The notes: generated from the letters alone by a model not told the origin. DNA of 64,000 nt from an uncultured Tateyamaria sp. (GCF_947497045.1 NZ_CANMEU010000006.1:1-64000); one strand, 5' to 3'. Shown: positions 35,206-44,290, numbered from the stretch's first letter. Numbers and translations are program-made.

Positions 35206-35619
35206 ATGCAGACCACCTTCAAGATACACACGCAGGGGCAGGGCCTGACGGAGTTCACCCGCGATGTCGCCGCATGGGTGCAAGGCGACGGCCTGCTGAC
35301 CCTGTTTGTGCAACACACCTCCTGTTCGTTGTTGATCCAGGAGAATGCAGACCCCGAAGTGCAGGCTGACCTGCGCGCGTTTTTTGCCCGTCTCGTGCCG
35401 CCCACGACCGATCCTGCGATGGCATATCTGACCCACACCTATGAGGGCCCCGATGACATGCCTGCCCATATCAAGGCGGCTCTTTTACCGGTCAGCCTCA
35501 CCATTCCGGTGCGCGACGGGTGCATGATGCTGGGCACATGGCAGGGCATCTACCTGTTCGAACACCGCGACACGCCCAAATTGCGCAAAGTGGCCGCGCA
35601 TCTTTCCCAGGATTGTTGA
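35206..35619 (+). CDS. yjbQ: YjbQ family protein (UPF0047)
   Basis: The 137-residue protein is a complete UPF0047/YjbQ family member. It has FVQHTSCSLLIQENADPEVQ and the metal-binding histidines in AYLTHTYEGPDDMPAHIKAA, plus GTWQGIYLFEHRD. E. coli YjbQ has a weak thiamine-phosphate synthase activity, and its true role is unsettled. The start fits the family N-terminus, yet no Shine-Dalgarno sequence exists. The bases directly before ATG are the T-tract of the rpoD terminator, so translation may be leaderless or the hairpin may be partly read through. Confidence 0.88.
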   Translation: MQTTFKIHTQGQGLTEFTRDVAAWVQGDGLLTLFVQHTSCSLLIQENADPEVQADLRAFFARLVPPTTDPAMAYLTHTYEGPDDMPAHIKAALLPVSLTIPVRDGCMMLGTWQGIYLFEHRDTPKLRKVAAHLSQDC

Positions 35620-35681
35620 TATATCGTTGATTTGGCGCAGCGCCGCCTATGCGATACCATGGCGTGGATCGGAGTGCTGTC

Positions 35682-36116
35682 ATGTTCAAATACTTGCGTC
35701 TTGTTGCGGTGGTCTTTGCTGTTCTGACCCCGGGTTGGGTGGGTGCAAATTCGTTTTTCCTGAAAGAGATTATCGTGATCCCGGTTCGCCCCATTGATGC
35801 AACCACGTTCGAAGTGATCGAAAATGACGGGGCCGGGGGCACGCAGATGTGGTGTGCGGCTGGCAAATTTACCCGCGGCTATTTGCGCCAACGTGGTGGC
35901 GATCTGACCGTGTTGACACCGCGGGCGGCGTCTGCGGTTTATGCGGGCCGCAAAAGTGTGATTTTCACCACTAGGGCTGTTGCAGGCGCGGTGTCGTCCA
36001 CCTCGCAAGGGATCCGTACAGCCGGACAGAGCTTCAGCATGGCGCACGCCTATGCCCTGTGCAAATCCCGGCGCGAGCAATTCATCAAGGTGCGCGTCCT
36101 CGCCCCCCGAAATTAG
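35682..36116 (+). CDS. Small secreted protein, paralogue 1 of 3
   Basis: The 144-residue product has a signal peptide (cut near GWVGA) and no further membrane segment. The core has FEVIENDGAGGTQMWCAAG, an RGG, GRKSVIFTT, SSTSQGIR and FSMAHAYALC. The two cysteines (WC and LC) are shared by all three copies and probably form a disulfide in the periplasm. I do not recognise the family. The start at 35682 has GGAG upstream and begins the signal peptide cleanly. Three copies in tandem on the same strand point to duplication with retained function. Confidence 0.65.
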   Translation: MFKYLRLVAVVFAVLTPGWVGANSFFLKEIIVIPVRPIDATTFEVIENDGAGGTQMWCAAGKFTRGYLRQRGGDLTVLTPRAASAVYAGRKSVIFTTRAVAGAVSSTSQGIRTAGQSFSMAHAYALCKSRREQFIKVRVLAPRN

Positions 36117-36188
36117 ATCGGGCGGGCCCTATTGCTCCAATTGGATTTGATGAAATAAGCCCTATCTTGTCGTCAAAGGAGATACCGC

Positions 36189-36617
36189 ATGTTTCGTCCC
36201 ATCCTTGCCCTCGCCCTTGGGGCTGCCATCTTCGTTCCAACCCTCGGTGCCGCCCAGGAAGAGGTGCGCCGAGAGCGGTTCGACATCCCGATTTTCCCCA
36301 TTGATGCCAACACGTTCGAGGTGATCGAGAATGATGGGGCGGGGGGGACGCAAATGTGGTGTGCAGCCGGGATTTATACACGTCAATTTCTGGGGCAGCG
36401 TGGCGGGTCCATCTATATTCAGGCTGGCCGGGACAATTCCCGCGCGATTGTCGGCCGCAAAAGCGTGATCTTTACCACCCAAGCGGTCGAGGGTGCCTTT
36501 TCGTCCACGTCCCAGGGGATACGGCGCACGGGGCAGGTGTTCAGTATGGCGCATGCTTACGCGCTATGTCGCGGTACGCCGCGCCTGCAAATCAAAATCC
36601 GCGAGAACCGGCTGTAG
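36189..36617 (+). CDS. Small secreted protein, paralogue 2 of 3
   Basis: The 142-residue product is the closest relative of copy 1. FEVIENDGAGGTQMWCAAG is identical, as are GRKSVIFTT, SSTSQGIR and FSMAHAYALC, while the signal peptide (ending LGAA) and the middle loop differ. AAAGGAGA lies eight bases before the ATG. The 70-base gap from copy 1 contains no obvious terminator, and the preceding CTATCTTGTCGTCAAAGGAG resembles the corresponding leader of copy 3 (CTATCTCTTGTGGGCAAAAG). Function unknown. Confidence 0.65.
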   Translation: MFRPILALALGAAIFVPTLGAAQEEVRRERFDIPIFPIDANTFEVIENDGAGGTQMWCAAGIYTRQFLGQRGGSIYIQAGRDNSRAIVGRKSVIFTTQAVEGAFSSTSQGIRRTGQVFSMAHAYALCRGTPRLQIKIRENRL

Positions 36618-36765
36618 CCCTGCCTGTCACAAGGCGGGCCATCAGTCGGTATCGTAAAGGACGGCTCCATACCAGCTGACCGGCGTATCGTAGTCTCGTG
36701 GCGGTTAAGTGATTTTCAATCGGGTCCAAGAGTCTCTATCTCTTGTGGGCAAAAGGAGATGTCCG

Positions 36766-37206
36766 ATGTTGAAAAGGACCTTTGTTGTCGCGCTGGCCGT
36801 CGTTGTGACCACGCCTTCGCTGGCTTTGGCGGTGGATTCAATCCGTCAACGCTATACCCTGCCTGCTGCAGCCATCGATTCAAATTCATTCGAAATTATC
36901 GAAGCGGACGGCGCAGGCAATGCGCAGCTCTGGTGTGGTGCGGGCATTTATGCGCGTAAGGTACTCGGGGAACGGGGCGGTGATATCACGGTTGAAGTGG
37001 CACGTGGCCCCTCGCAAACCCGTCCGGGGCGCAAGGCTGTACGTTTCACAACCGACCCGGCTGCCGCTGCCGCTGGCACCTCGTCGCTGTCGTTGGGTGT
37101 GCGCCGGGAAGGTGTCGTTTTCACGATGACCCACGCCTATGCGCTGTGCCGCCAGTTTCCCCACCTCAAGCTGCGCACCGCACCCAACACATTGGTGCGC
37201 AAGTAA
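36766..37206 (+). CDS. Small secreted protein, paralogue 3 of 3
   Basis: This 146-residue copy is more divergent but keeps the pattern FEIIEADGAGNAQLWCGAG, RGGD, GRKAVRFTT, SLGVRREG and FTMTHAYALC, with both cysteines. The signal peptide (MLKRTFVVALAVVV, cut near ALA) starts at 36766 after AAAAGGAGAT. An earlier in-frame ATG at 36709 would put a polar tail ahead of the signal and is unlikely. A stem-loop follows the stop, closing the three-gene unit before nrdR. Confidence 0.65.
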   Translation: MLKRTFVVALAVVVTTPSLALAVDSIRQRYTLPAAAIDSNSFEIIEADGAGNAQLWCGAGIYARKVLGERGGDITVEVARGPSQTRPGRKAVRFTTDPAAAAAGTSSLSLGVRREGVVFTMTHAYALCRQFPHLKLRTAPNTLVRK

Positions 37207-37220
37207 CCCGTTCATGCCGA

Positions 37221-37250
37221 ATGATACCGCTTATCTAGCGGTGTCATTTC
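37221..37250 (+). terminator. Terminator-like hairpin after the secreted-protein trio
   Basis: TGATACCGC (37222-37230) pairs with GCGGTGTCA (37238-37246), one wobble, around a 7-base loop; flanking A/T adds a pair. TTTC follows. It separates the trio from nrdR. Confidence 0.55.
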
Positions 37251-37341
37251 CCCTCTACCCAAAACCTAGACAAACCCCTATAGTTTCGCCCAATGGGGGA
37301 GAAACCCCACGACAGGCAGGATATAAGAAGGGGGATGCGCG

Positions 37342-37809
37342 ATGCGCTGTCCGTTTTGCGGCAATATCGACACTCAGGTAAAAGACAGCCGACCAGCCGA
37401 GGATCACGTATCGATCCGACGCCGCCGGTTCTGTCCCGCATGCGGGGGCCGGTTCACCACATATGAACGTGTGCAGCTGCGCGATCTGGTCGTTATCAAA
37501 TCCAATGGCAAGCGTGAAGATTTTGACCGTGACAAGCTCGAACGCTCGATCCGTATTTCGATGCAGAAACGTCCCATTGATCCCGAACGTATTGATCAGA
37601 TGATCTCGGGCATTGTGCGCCGCCTTGAATCCATGGGTGAGACCGACATCCAGTCAACCACCATCGGTGAGATCGTAATGGAGGCCCTGCACCGCATCGA
37701 CACCGTTGCCTATGTGCGTTTTGCAAGTGTTTACAAGAACTTTCAGGCGGCGGACGATTTCGACAAATTCGTTCAGGAATTGCGGCCCGACAGCTCTTCG
37801 GACGAGTGA
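37342..37809 (+). CDS. nrdR: Transcriptional repressor NrdR
   Basis: The 155-residue regulator represses ribonucleotide reductase genes in response to ATP/dATP. The N-terminal zinc ribbon has MRCPFC and RFCPACG, and an ATP-cone domain (about 46-136) follows with [16 protein letters not shown]. It shares a 3-base GTGA overlap with ribD, the common nrdR-ribD pairing in alphaproteobacteria. No NrdR box is expected or seen at its own start. Confidence 0.95.
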   Translation: MRCPFCGNIDTQVKDSRPAEDHVSIRRRRFCPACGGRFTTYERVQLRDLVVIKSNGKREDFDRDKLERSIRISMQKRPIDPERIDQMISGIVRRLESMGETDIQSTTIGEIVMEALHRIDTVAYVRFASVYKNFQAADDFDKFVQELRPDSSSDE

Positions 37810-38912
37810 GCACAGACGACGACATCCGTTTCATGCGCCTTGCTCTCGCCCTTGGTCGGCGTGGGCAGGGCACGACCGCACCCAATCCATCGGTTGGGTG
37901 CGTTGTTGTTTCGGGGGGGCGGATCGTCGGGCGGGGCTGGACCCAACCGGGTGGGCGTCCGCACGCTGAAACCGTAGCGCTTGCGCAGGCGGGACAGGCC
38001 GCCAAGGGCGCGACGGTTTATGTCAGTCTTGAGCCCTGCTCTCATCACGGCAAGACACCACCCTGCGCCGAGGCGCTGGTTGCAGCAGGTGTGGCGCGCG
38101 TTGTTGTGGCAATCGAAGACAGCGATCCCCGTGTCAGCGGCGCAGGTCTGGCCCTGTTGGAAGCTGCCGATATCACGGTCGACACCGGAGTCTGTACCCA
38201 AGACGCCATGCGCGATCACGCCGGGTTTTTCTTGCGGACGGAACAAGGGCGCCCCTTTGTCACACTAAAACTCGCCAGCAGTTTTGATGGGCGCATCGCC
38301 ACGGCCACGGGCGAAAGCAAGTGGATCACCGGCGGTGACGCCCGCCGCGCGGTTCATGCCATGCGCGCGCGTCATGATGCGGTGATGGTCGGTGGTGGCA
38401 CCGCGCGCCACGATGACCCGGCCCTGACGGTGCGCGGTCTTGGGGATGTGCTCCAACCCGCCCGCGTGGTCGTGTCCCGCCGCCTTGATCTGCCGCTTAT
38501 GGGCACGCTGGCGCGCACTGCCAAAGAGGTGCCTGTGCTGCTGTGTCATGGGCGTGACGCGGATATGATGTTGCAAAAAACTTGGCGTGATCTGGGGGCG
38601 ACCTTGCTGCCTTGCGCGGCGCACGGTGCGCAGTTGGACCCGCATGATATCCTGCAAAATCTGGGTACGCATGGGCTGACCCGCGTCTTTTGCGAAGGTG
38701 GCAGCGCGTTGGCCGCCTCCCTTATCGAGACGGATTTGGTGGACGAGTTGGTGGGGTTTACCGCCGGTGTGACCATCGGTGCCGAAGGGTTGCCCAATAT
38801 CGGCACGCTTGGCCTTGGGACGTTGAGCGAGGCGGCGCGGTTCGATCTGAAATCGGTGTCCAGGATCGGCGGCGATATCTGCCACATCTGGACCCGCACC
38901 CAAAACCCCTAG
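37806..38912 (+). CDS. ribD: Bifunctional diaminohydroxyphosphoribosylaminopyrimidine deaminase / 5-amino-6-(5-phosphoribosylamino)uracil reductase
   Basis: The 368-residue enzyme does steps two and three of riboflavin synthesis. The N-terminal deaminase (about 5-150) has zinc ligands in [10 protein letters not shown] and [12 protein letters not shown]. The C-terminal RibD reductase (about 150-365) has [33 protein letters not shown] and [12 protein letters not shown]. The start is GTG at 37806, overlapping the nrdR stop, which agrees with the family N-terminus. Its TAG stop interlocks with the stop of the convergent kpsC gene in the palindrome CTAG. Confidence 0.94.
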   Translation: MSTDDDIRFMRLALALGRRGQGTTAPNPSVGCVVVSGGRIVGRGWTQPGGRPHAETVALAQAGQAAKGATVYVSLEPCSHHGKTPPCAEALVAAGVARVVVAIEDSDPRVSGAGLALLEAADITVDTGVCTQDAMRDHAGFFLRTEQGRPFVTLKLASSFDGRIATATGESKWITGGDARRAVHAMRARHDAVMVGGGTARHDDPALTVRGLGDVLQPARVVVSRRLDLPLMGTLARTAKEVPVLLCHGRDADMMLQKTWRDLGATLLPCAAHGAQLDPHDILQNLGTHGLTRVFCEGGSALAASLIETDLVDELVGFTAGVTIGAEGLPNIGTLGLGTLSEAARFDLKSVSRIGGDICHIWTRTQNP

Positions 38913-40921
38913 CGCCACAGATGCGCCCGACTGGCCAGTATCCCTTGCAGTTTTGACAAAAGCCGATTGGCAAGGCCAGCGCGGGGCAGGGTGCCTGTCG
39001 CAAGGCGTTCGACCACAACTTCGACCGGGCAGGGCTGGCCCGTCACGGGGTCAAAATAGCGCGGATAGTCGATCAATGTGGCATGTACGAGACCCATCAG
39101 GCTGATATCTTCGCGCCGCCGTGGCGGCACCGCCCCGCGATCCGTTGTCAGCCCCCACCCTGCATAAAACGGTGCCCCTGTGGTGACCACATCCACACCG
39201 CGCAGCAAAGCCTCGAACCCGGTCAGGGACGTCATTGTCCAGACCGTATCGACCGCCTCAAGCAGGGCCGTGATGTCCGCCGTCTCTGCGACAATATCGG
39301 CGACGGCCTGTGCGTCAAAGGCTCCGGCCCGCAGGCCAGCCTCAACATCCGGGTGGGGTTTGTAGATCAATGTGGCCTCTGGATGGGCCGCGCGTGCAGC
39401 ATCCAGCAGGGCTGTATTTGTGGCAATCTCTCCGGCCCCTGTGCGGATCGAGGCGTCATCTTCGACCTGACCGACCACAAGTACTTTGGGCCCATCAGGC
39501 AGGGTGGGCATCGCGCCCCCAAGGTTATATTTGCTGAGGCCCTTGCGGGTCAGCGTGCGCACCAGCGCCTCGGCGCGGGCCACCTGATCGGGGCGCAGTG
39601 TCCGGCGCGATTGGATCAGCTTTTCCAGCCGGCTGGGACGGGACGGATCATAGTAAATGCCCAGATCATCGCTGACCAGCGACAGGGGCGGCACAAGTTC
39701 GGCACCCAACCCGCGCGAGCGCAGGAAGCCGTCTTCGATGCGCACCGCGCTCTCATGGCCGACTTCGGCCTTGCCCGCCCAAACCATCCACGGCCGGTCA
39801 TGGGCGCGCGCCCTGGCCGGATCATCCTCGAATATCACCGGGATGTGCTGTCCGAATACCTGTTGCAAGGGCTTTCGTTTCCACATCCGCATGCCGCTTG
39901 CCACCCAGCCATGACGGTCAGCACGCCAAGCGCGGGTTTCGGCGGCCAGCGCCTCGATCGCGGTGGACAGGTCGCAAAGCTGATCGCGGTGCGGATCATA
40001 CCACGTCGGGTAAAGCTCCATCGTGGCCGCAAAAAGCTGGGCGCGCGTCAGGCTGCGTTGGCGGCGCTGCACAGGGAATTCATCTGATGTCAGCCCCCAT
40101 CCGGCATAGAAGGGTTGACCAAAGATACGCGGCTTGTGGCCTGCCAGGATCGCCTCGAACCCCAACCCCGACGACACCGTGTAGACCGCAATCGCACCTT
40201 CCATCAGCGTCCACGGGCTCACCGCATCGGTGAAGAGGCGCACGCGGCCATTGCAATCGGCCTCTGAAAAATAGCCACTGCGAAAGCCCTGTTCGGTCTC
40301 GGGATGTGTCTTGACCAGGATCTGCGCACCGGGATGTTCCTCCTGCGCGACGAACAACATCTCAAGAAAGCGGTTTCGATCCGCACCGCAGGCGGTGACG
40401 GAGGCGTCGCCTTCGGTCTGGTCAATCACCAGTACATAGCCAGGATCCGGCACGGCTGCGGCCGGGTCAAAGCCGGTGTACTTGGACAGGTGGGCCTCGG
40501 CCATCCGCGCGATGGCCCCGCGCGCCCGGTTCAGCAGGGCGGTGTCGTCAAGGGGGTGGGTGGCCAGCAGCTCTTCGAGGTCGGAAGGGCGCGAGGGATC
40601 AAAATGGACCCCCTTGTGGTCGACCAGCAGCCCCAAAGGCGGGGTGCCGCTGCGCCCGGGAAAGAGTGAGCGCAGGAACGCGTCTTCAACGCGCAAAACC
40701 TGTGCGGCGCGCCGTTCTGCCACGCCAAGACCGCGATGGGCGGTGGGGGAATTACCCCAGACCCCGACCAGATCATCAGGTCCCGGCCGCCCAAGCGAGA
40801 TGTCATATCCCGCAAGGTCCAAGATGCGCCGCACCCGCTTCTGGGTCAGAAAACCGCCGTTATATACGTAAAGCCGCCGGGCCTTGTCAGGTCCGGCGGT
40901 TGGATTGGAGGTCTGTGTCAC
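38909..40921 (-). CDS. kpsC: Capsular polysaccharide glycosyltransferase KpsC
   Basis: The 670-residue cytoplasmic protein has two tandem related modules. Each repeats a Q-x-E-x-DAS motif (DQTEGDASV and GQVEDDASI), a KxHP element, and PFYAGWGLT (about 275 and 595). In group 2 capsule systems KpsC is the dual beta-Kdo transferase that, with KpsS, builds the poly-Kdo linker on phosphatidylglycerol. It is the last gene of an inverted three-gene block (kpsS, kpsD-like, kpsC), 12 bases after the preceding gene. The ABC export genes of a full capsule locus are not here. Confidence 0.88.
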   Translation of the reverse strand: MTQTSNPTAGPDKARRLYVYNGGFLTQKRVRRILDLAGYDISLGRPGPDDLVGVWGNSPTAHRGLGVAERRAAQVLRVEDAFLRSLFPGRSGTPPLGLLVDHKGVHFDPSRPSDLEELLATHPLDDTALLNRARGAIARMAEAHLSKYTGFDPAAAVPDPGYVLVIDQTEGDASVTACGADRNRFLEMLFVAQEEHPGAQILVKTHPETEQGFRSGYFSEADCNGRVRLFTDAVSPWTLMEGAIAVYTVSSGLGFEAILAGHKPRIFGQPFYAGWGLTSDEFPVQRRQRSLTRAQLFAATMELYPTWYDPHRDQLCDLSTAIEALAAETRAWRADRHGWVASGMRMWKRKPLQQVFGQHIPVIFEDDPARARAHDRPWMVWAGKAEVGHESAVRIEDGFLRSRGLGAELVPPLSLVSDDLGIYYDPSRPSRLEKLIQSRRTLRPDQVARAEALVRTLTRKGLSKYNLGGAMPTLPDGPKVLVVGQVEDDASIRTGAGEIATNTALLDAARAAHPEATLIYKPHPDVEAGLRAGAFDAQAVADIVAETADITALLEAVDTVWTMTSLTGFEALLRGVDVVTTGAPFYAGWGLTTDRGAVPPRRREDISLMGLVHATLIDYPRYFDPVTGQPCPVEVVVERLATGTLPRAGLANRLLSKLQGILASRAHLWR

Positions 40922-40933
40922 GCGCCCGCCGGA

Positions 40934-42070
40934 TCAGTTACCCGTCAAACTGCCGGTGATCGAATTCACGCCAGAGATGGGGGTGGTCAGCGAGGTGATG
41001 ATTTTCGCAAATTGCGTGAAGGGGGCCTCGGTTACATAAAGAGTGTCCCCGTCGCGAATGACGAAATCACGTGCCTGAAACATCCCGTTGGGTTGGGTCA
41101 GGTCAAGCACATAGATCAGCCGTTGCGCCCCGATCAGATCATCGCGGCCAAGCACCGCATTGGCGACCTCGGCAGGTTCGTTGCGAAAGACAAAGATGCC
41201 CGTGGGGTCCGACGCATTTGTCTGCAAACCGCCGACCTGCGCCAGTGCCTCAAGCGCGCTGAGCGTCTGGCTTTCGAATGGAACGACGGCCTGTCCGCCC
41301 GTTGCACCAAGGGCGGTGAAGGCGCGTGTGTCTTCTTCGACCAGCACCCGGTCGCCGCCACGCAGGGCGATATCGAGTTCGGGGTGGTCATAAAGATCCT
41401 GAAACCAGATGCGGCTGCGCATATCGCCCCGGATCACAGTCACCTGGGCGATTTCGGGTTCGATGGTCACACCGCCAGCACGGGCGAGCATGGTCGACAG
41501 GGTCCGCGTGGGACGCTCGATGGCATAGACGCCCTGTGCCCCCACGGACCCGATCAACGACACGGTTGAGCCGTCGCCTGCCACGCGGCGCACCTGCACC
41601 TGCGGGTCGGGTGTTTGCTCTTCGAGCTTGTTGGTGATGATGCGGCGGATCGCGTCCGGTGTGTTGCCAGAGGCCCGGATGCGGCCCGCATAAGGGACAA
41701 AGATAAAGCCAGCACCGTCAACCTGCACTTCTTCGAGGACGGTTGAGTTCTGGGTTTCGCCTGCGAGCAGCCCATCGTCCACGTTTTCCCAAATGGTGAG
41801 GCCGAGTACGTCGCCGGGCTGGATGGTGTCCGACCCGATCAGCCCTGCATTCTTGAACGCATCCGAAAAGCCCAAAGCAGGTGTTACAGCCGTGGCGCTT
41901 GTCACCTGATCGTTGACAGATACGATGAACGCATCACCTTCGCGCTGGACCGAGCCGGAATAGATCTGGCGCTTGTTCGGCCCGATCTGCGGCAATCCGC
42001 ACGAGGAAAGGATGCCCACAAGGGCCAACAGCGCGCTCACACGCGTCCAGCGGAATGATTGGAAAATCAC
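40934..42070 (-). CDS. Polysaccharide export outer-membrane lipoprotein (Wza/KpsD family)
   Basis: This 378-residue lipoprotein belongs to the polysaccharide biosynthesis/export family. It has a lipobox (LVGILSSC), an export domain with IQPGDVLGLTIWENV and VDGAGFIFVPYAGRI, and SLBB-like repeats (VSLIGSVGAQGVYAI and later). It should form the outer-membrane channel for capsule secretion. I chose the GTG at 42070, preceded by GAGGAG, because it gives a normal 25-residue lipoprotein signal. An ATG at 42151 would add 27 polar residues. A 20-codon frame at 42067-42129 ends on the same GTGA. Confidence 0.85.
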   Translation of the reverse strand: MIFQSFRWTRVSALLALVGILSSCGLPQIGPNKRQIYSGSVQREGDAFIVSVNDQVTSATAVTPALGFSDAFKNAGLIGSDTIQPGDVLGLTIWENVDDGLLAGETQNSTVLEEVQVDGAGFIFVPYAGRIRASGNTPDAIRRIITNKLEEQTPDPQVQVRRVAGDGSTVSLIGSVGAQGVYAIERPTRTLSTMLARAGGVTIEPEIAQVTVIRGDMRSRIWFQDLYDHPELDIALRGGDRVLVEEDTRAFTALGATGGQAVVPFESQTLSALEALAQVGGLQTNASDPTGIFVFRNEPAEVANAVLGRDDLIGAQRLIYVLDLTQPNGMFQARDFVIRDGDTLYVTEAPFTQFAKIITSLTTPISGVNSITGSLTGN

Positions 42071-42222
42071 TGCTCGGTCTCCTCGACCTGTTCTTGTTCT
42101 GCCTCGGGATGCAGGTTGACCTGCACCATATTCTTTTTGTATCGCACTCATTCTGCGAGGTGCTTATTTGGGCTAACGTACCGGGTTGTGGTCCTAAAAT
42201 CTAGCCATAGGGGTAGTGGTCA

Positions 42223-43515
42223 TCAGGTTACCAACCGCAACTGTTGCCTTGGAGCCGCGGTGCCCGAGGCGAGCGCATCGTAAGGATCGTCGCCTGACAG
42301 CATCATATCGACCACCTGACGCAGCAATTGCCGCCTTCCCCGGGCCGAGTAGAACCCGCCGGGCAACTGGCTCGTTTCGAGCAGGTAGCGGCGGTAGTCC
42401 TTGTAGGCGCGGCTGTCGGGGCGGGTGGCGCCTGCAAAAAATTCGGGCAGGGGTTGGTCACTGACAAATTCCGGTTTGGCAAAGACCGCGCGCCCGAACA
42501 CCTTGAGCGGGATACCCCGCCAAAGCACTTGCTGACCGGCGGTCGAATTGACGGTCACCGCGCTGCGCGCATCGTTGAGCAATTGCGCCAGTTTGCCACC
42601 GCGTACGAAATGCACCCGGCCTTGCAGCCCATGTTCTTTCATCAATTTGCGGATGGTCCGCCGGATCGGGGTGCGCCCGTCTTCGAGTGGGTGCGCCTTG
42701 ATCACGAGGTGGTGGTGGCCGGGCGCCCCTTTGGCGAAGCCGTCAATGACCAGTTCCAGAAAGTCGGTCATCGTCCCGAAAGGGGAATGTTCCTGAAAGC
42801 TGCTGTCATGTTCGAGTTGCAAAAGCGCCAGATGATAGGGAAAGCCGCCATAGCGGATGCGCAAGGTCGCCTGCACCCGGTCAAGCGTGTGAAGCGGCAT
42901 GAGCAGCAGCCGCTTGAGGTAGAGCTGGAATTCCTTGGCCACTGTCAGGGCGCGATGGGGCTGGAAATTGCGGTAATCGCCATTCCTAAACATCACGAAC
43001 CAATGATAAAGCGCCCCGTAAAATACATGCTGGCGCATGTCGCCCCAGTGGCCCGGTGGCAATGGTGCTTCCATATCCGACAACGCAAGTGCGGCCTGCA
43101 TCTGTGGCACACTCATCTCCATCAGCTTGGAATTGCCGTTGGACCCGCCGCGTTCATAAGTGACCCAGTAGGGGCGCATGTACCCTTCCTCGAACACATG
43201 GACCGCGATGCCGCGCCGTTCGGCTTCGGCCACGGCCTGGGCGTGGATGGGCCGTACATCACCGTAGAGAACGATGTCGGTGACACCCTTTTCTGTCACG
43301 AGCTGTGCGAAGGTCTCTGGCCATATGGCGGCCGTGCCCCGAAACGGAATATAGCTGCGGGGGTGAAACCAGAACGCCCGGTCGCCTGCGTTGAACCCGA
43401 CCCGCCACACAACTGCCCCCGCCCGGCGCAGCATCGTGCCAAGCCGGTGAAAGAAGGGTCCGTGCGGGCCCTGAAGAAACAGGAAAACCCGGGGTGTCGG
43501 GGCGGCGAGGGTCAT
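42223..43515 (-). CDS. kpsS: Capsular polysaccharide export protein KpsS
   Basis: The 430-residue protein matches the KpsS/LipB family, the Kdo transferase that starts the poly-Kdo linker. Visible features are FLQGPHGPFFHRLG at the N-terminus, VFEEGYMRPYWVTYERGG, VIKAHPLEDGR and VTVNSTAGQQVLWRGIPLKV. It starts the minus-strand capsule block, divergent from ribE with a 152-base shared gap, and is 152 bases from the export lipoprotein gene. Confidence 0.88.
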   Translation of the reverse strand: MTLAAPTPRVFLFLQGPHGPFFHRLGTMLRRAGAVVWRVGFNAGDRAFWFHPRSYIPFRGTAAIWPETFAQLVTEKGVTDIVLYGDVRPIHAQAVAEAERRGIAVHVFEEGYMRPYWVTYERGGSNGNSKLMEMSVPQMQAALALSDMEAPLPPGHWGDMRQHVFYGALYHWFVMFRNGDYRNFQPHRALTVAKEFQLYLKRLLLMPLHTLDRVQATLRIRYGGFPYHLALLQLEHDSSFQEHSPFGTMTDFLELVIDGFAKGAPGHHHLVIKAHPLEDGRTPIRRTIRKLMKEHGLQGRVHFVRGGKLAQLLNDARSAVTVNSTAGQQVLWRGIPLKVFGRAVFAKPEFVSDQPLPEFFAGATRPDSRAYKDYRRYLLETSQLPGGFYSARGRRQLLRQVVDMMLSGDDPYDALASGTAAPRQQLRLVT

Positions 43516-43667
43516 CGTGATCCTGCTTAGGCGGTATAACTTTGTATAAGGTGAACACCTGAGTGGGGCATTTTTATGGCCCGGATTGTGAAAATTCTCA
43601 ATGGGTGTGGCCCTTGCCCTGACGCAGCGGCACGGCTAGGTCCAGTGGCGTAACATGAGGGACTGCA

Positions 43668-44255
43668 ATGTTCACAGGCATTATCACCGATATCGGCACC
43701 ATCTCAGAGCTGCATCAGGAAGGCGATCTGCGGGTGCGCATCGAGACGGCCTATGACACGGGCCACATCGACATGGGCGCGTCTATTGCGTCGGATGGGG
43801 TGTGTCTGACGGTCGTTGACCTCGGCCCGGACTGGTATGACGTGCAGGTCAGCGCCGAGACGGTGTCCAAGACCAACCTATCGGCTTGGGTGCCGGGTAA
43901 GCGCGTGAACCTTGAACGCGCGCTGCGGGTTGGTGACGAATTGGGCGGCCATATCGTATCGGGCCATGTGGACGGCGTGGCCGAGGTGATCTCGGTTGTG
44001 GATGAGGGCGACAGCACCCGCGTGCAGTTGCGCGCGCCCGCTGCGCTGTCCCGGTTTATCGCACCCAAAGGGTCGGTTGCCCTGAACGGGACGTCCCTGA
44101 CCGTGAATGAGGTGCAGAGGGACGTGTTTGGCATCAATTTCATTCCCCACACCAAAGAGGTGACCACATGGGGCGATGTCGCGGTCGGTGATGCGGTCAA
44201 TCTCGAGATCGATACGCTGGCCCGCTATGTCGCGCGCCTGGCCGAGGTCGGGTGA
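43668..44255 (+). CDS. ribE: Riboflavin synthase, alpha subunit
   Basis: The 195-residue enzyme dismutates two lumazines to riboflavin. It has the hallmark MFTGIITDIG start and two similar lumazine-binding barrels (about 1-97 and 98-190). The first half has ASDGVCLTV and the second has LNGTSLTVNEV in the matching position, with HxxG-like GGHIVSGHVDG. It is separated from ribD by the inverted capsule genes but followed by ribBA, ribH and nusB. Confidence 0.94.
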   Translation: MFTGIITDIGTISELHQEGDLRVRIETAYDTGHIDMGASIASDGVCLTVVDLGPDWYDVQVSAETVSKTNLSAWVPGKRVNLERALRVGDELGGHIVSGHVDGVAEVISVVDEGDSTRVQLRAPAALSRFIAPKGSVALNGTSLTVNEVQRDVFGINFIPHTKEVTTWGDVAVGDAVNLEIDTLARYVARLAEVG

Positions 44256-44264
44256 TCCAACGGA

Positions 44265-44290
44265 CAGGCCTTGCGGCCTGAATGTTCTTA
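44265..44290 (+). terminator. Weak hairpin after ribE
   Basis: CAGGCC (44265-44270) and GGCCTG (44275-44280) pair around TTGC, then AATGTTCTT. Possible attenuating terminator ahead of ribBA. No FMN riboswitch motifs are visible in the 212-base ribE-ribBA gap. Confidence 0.35.
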
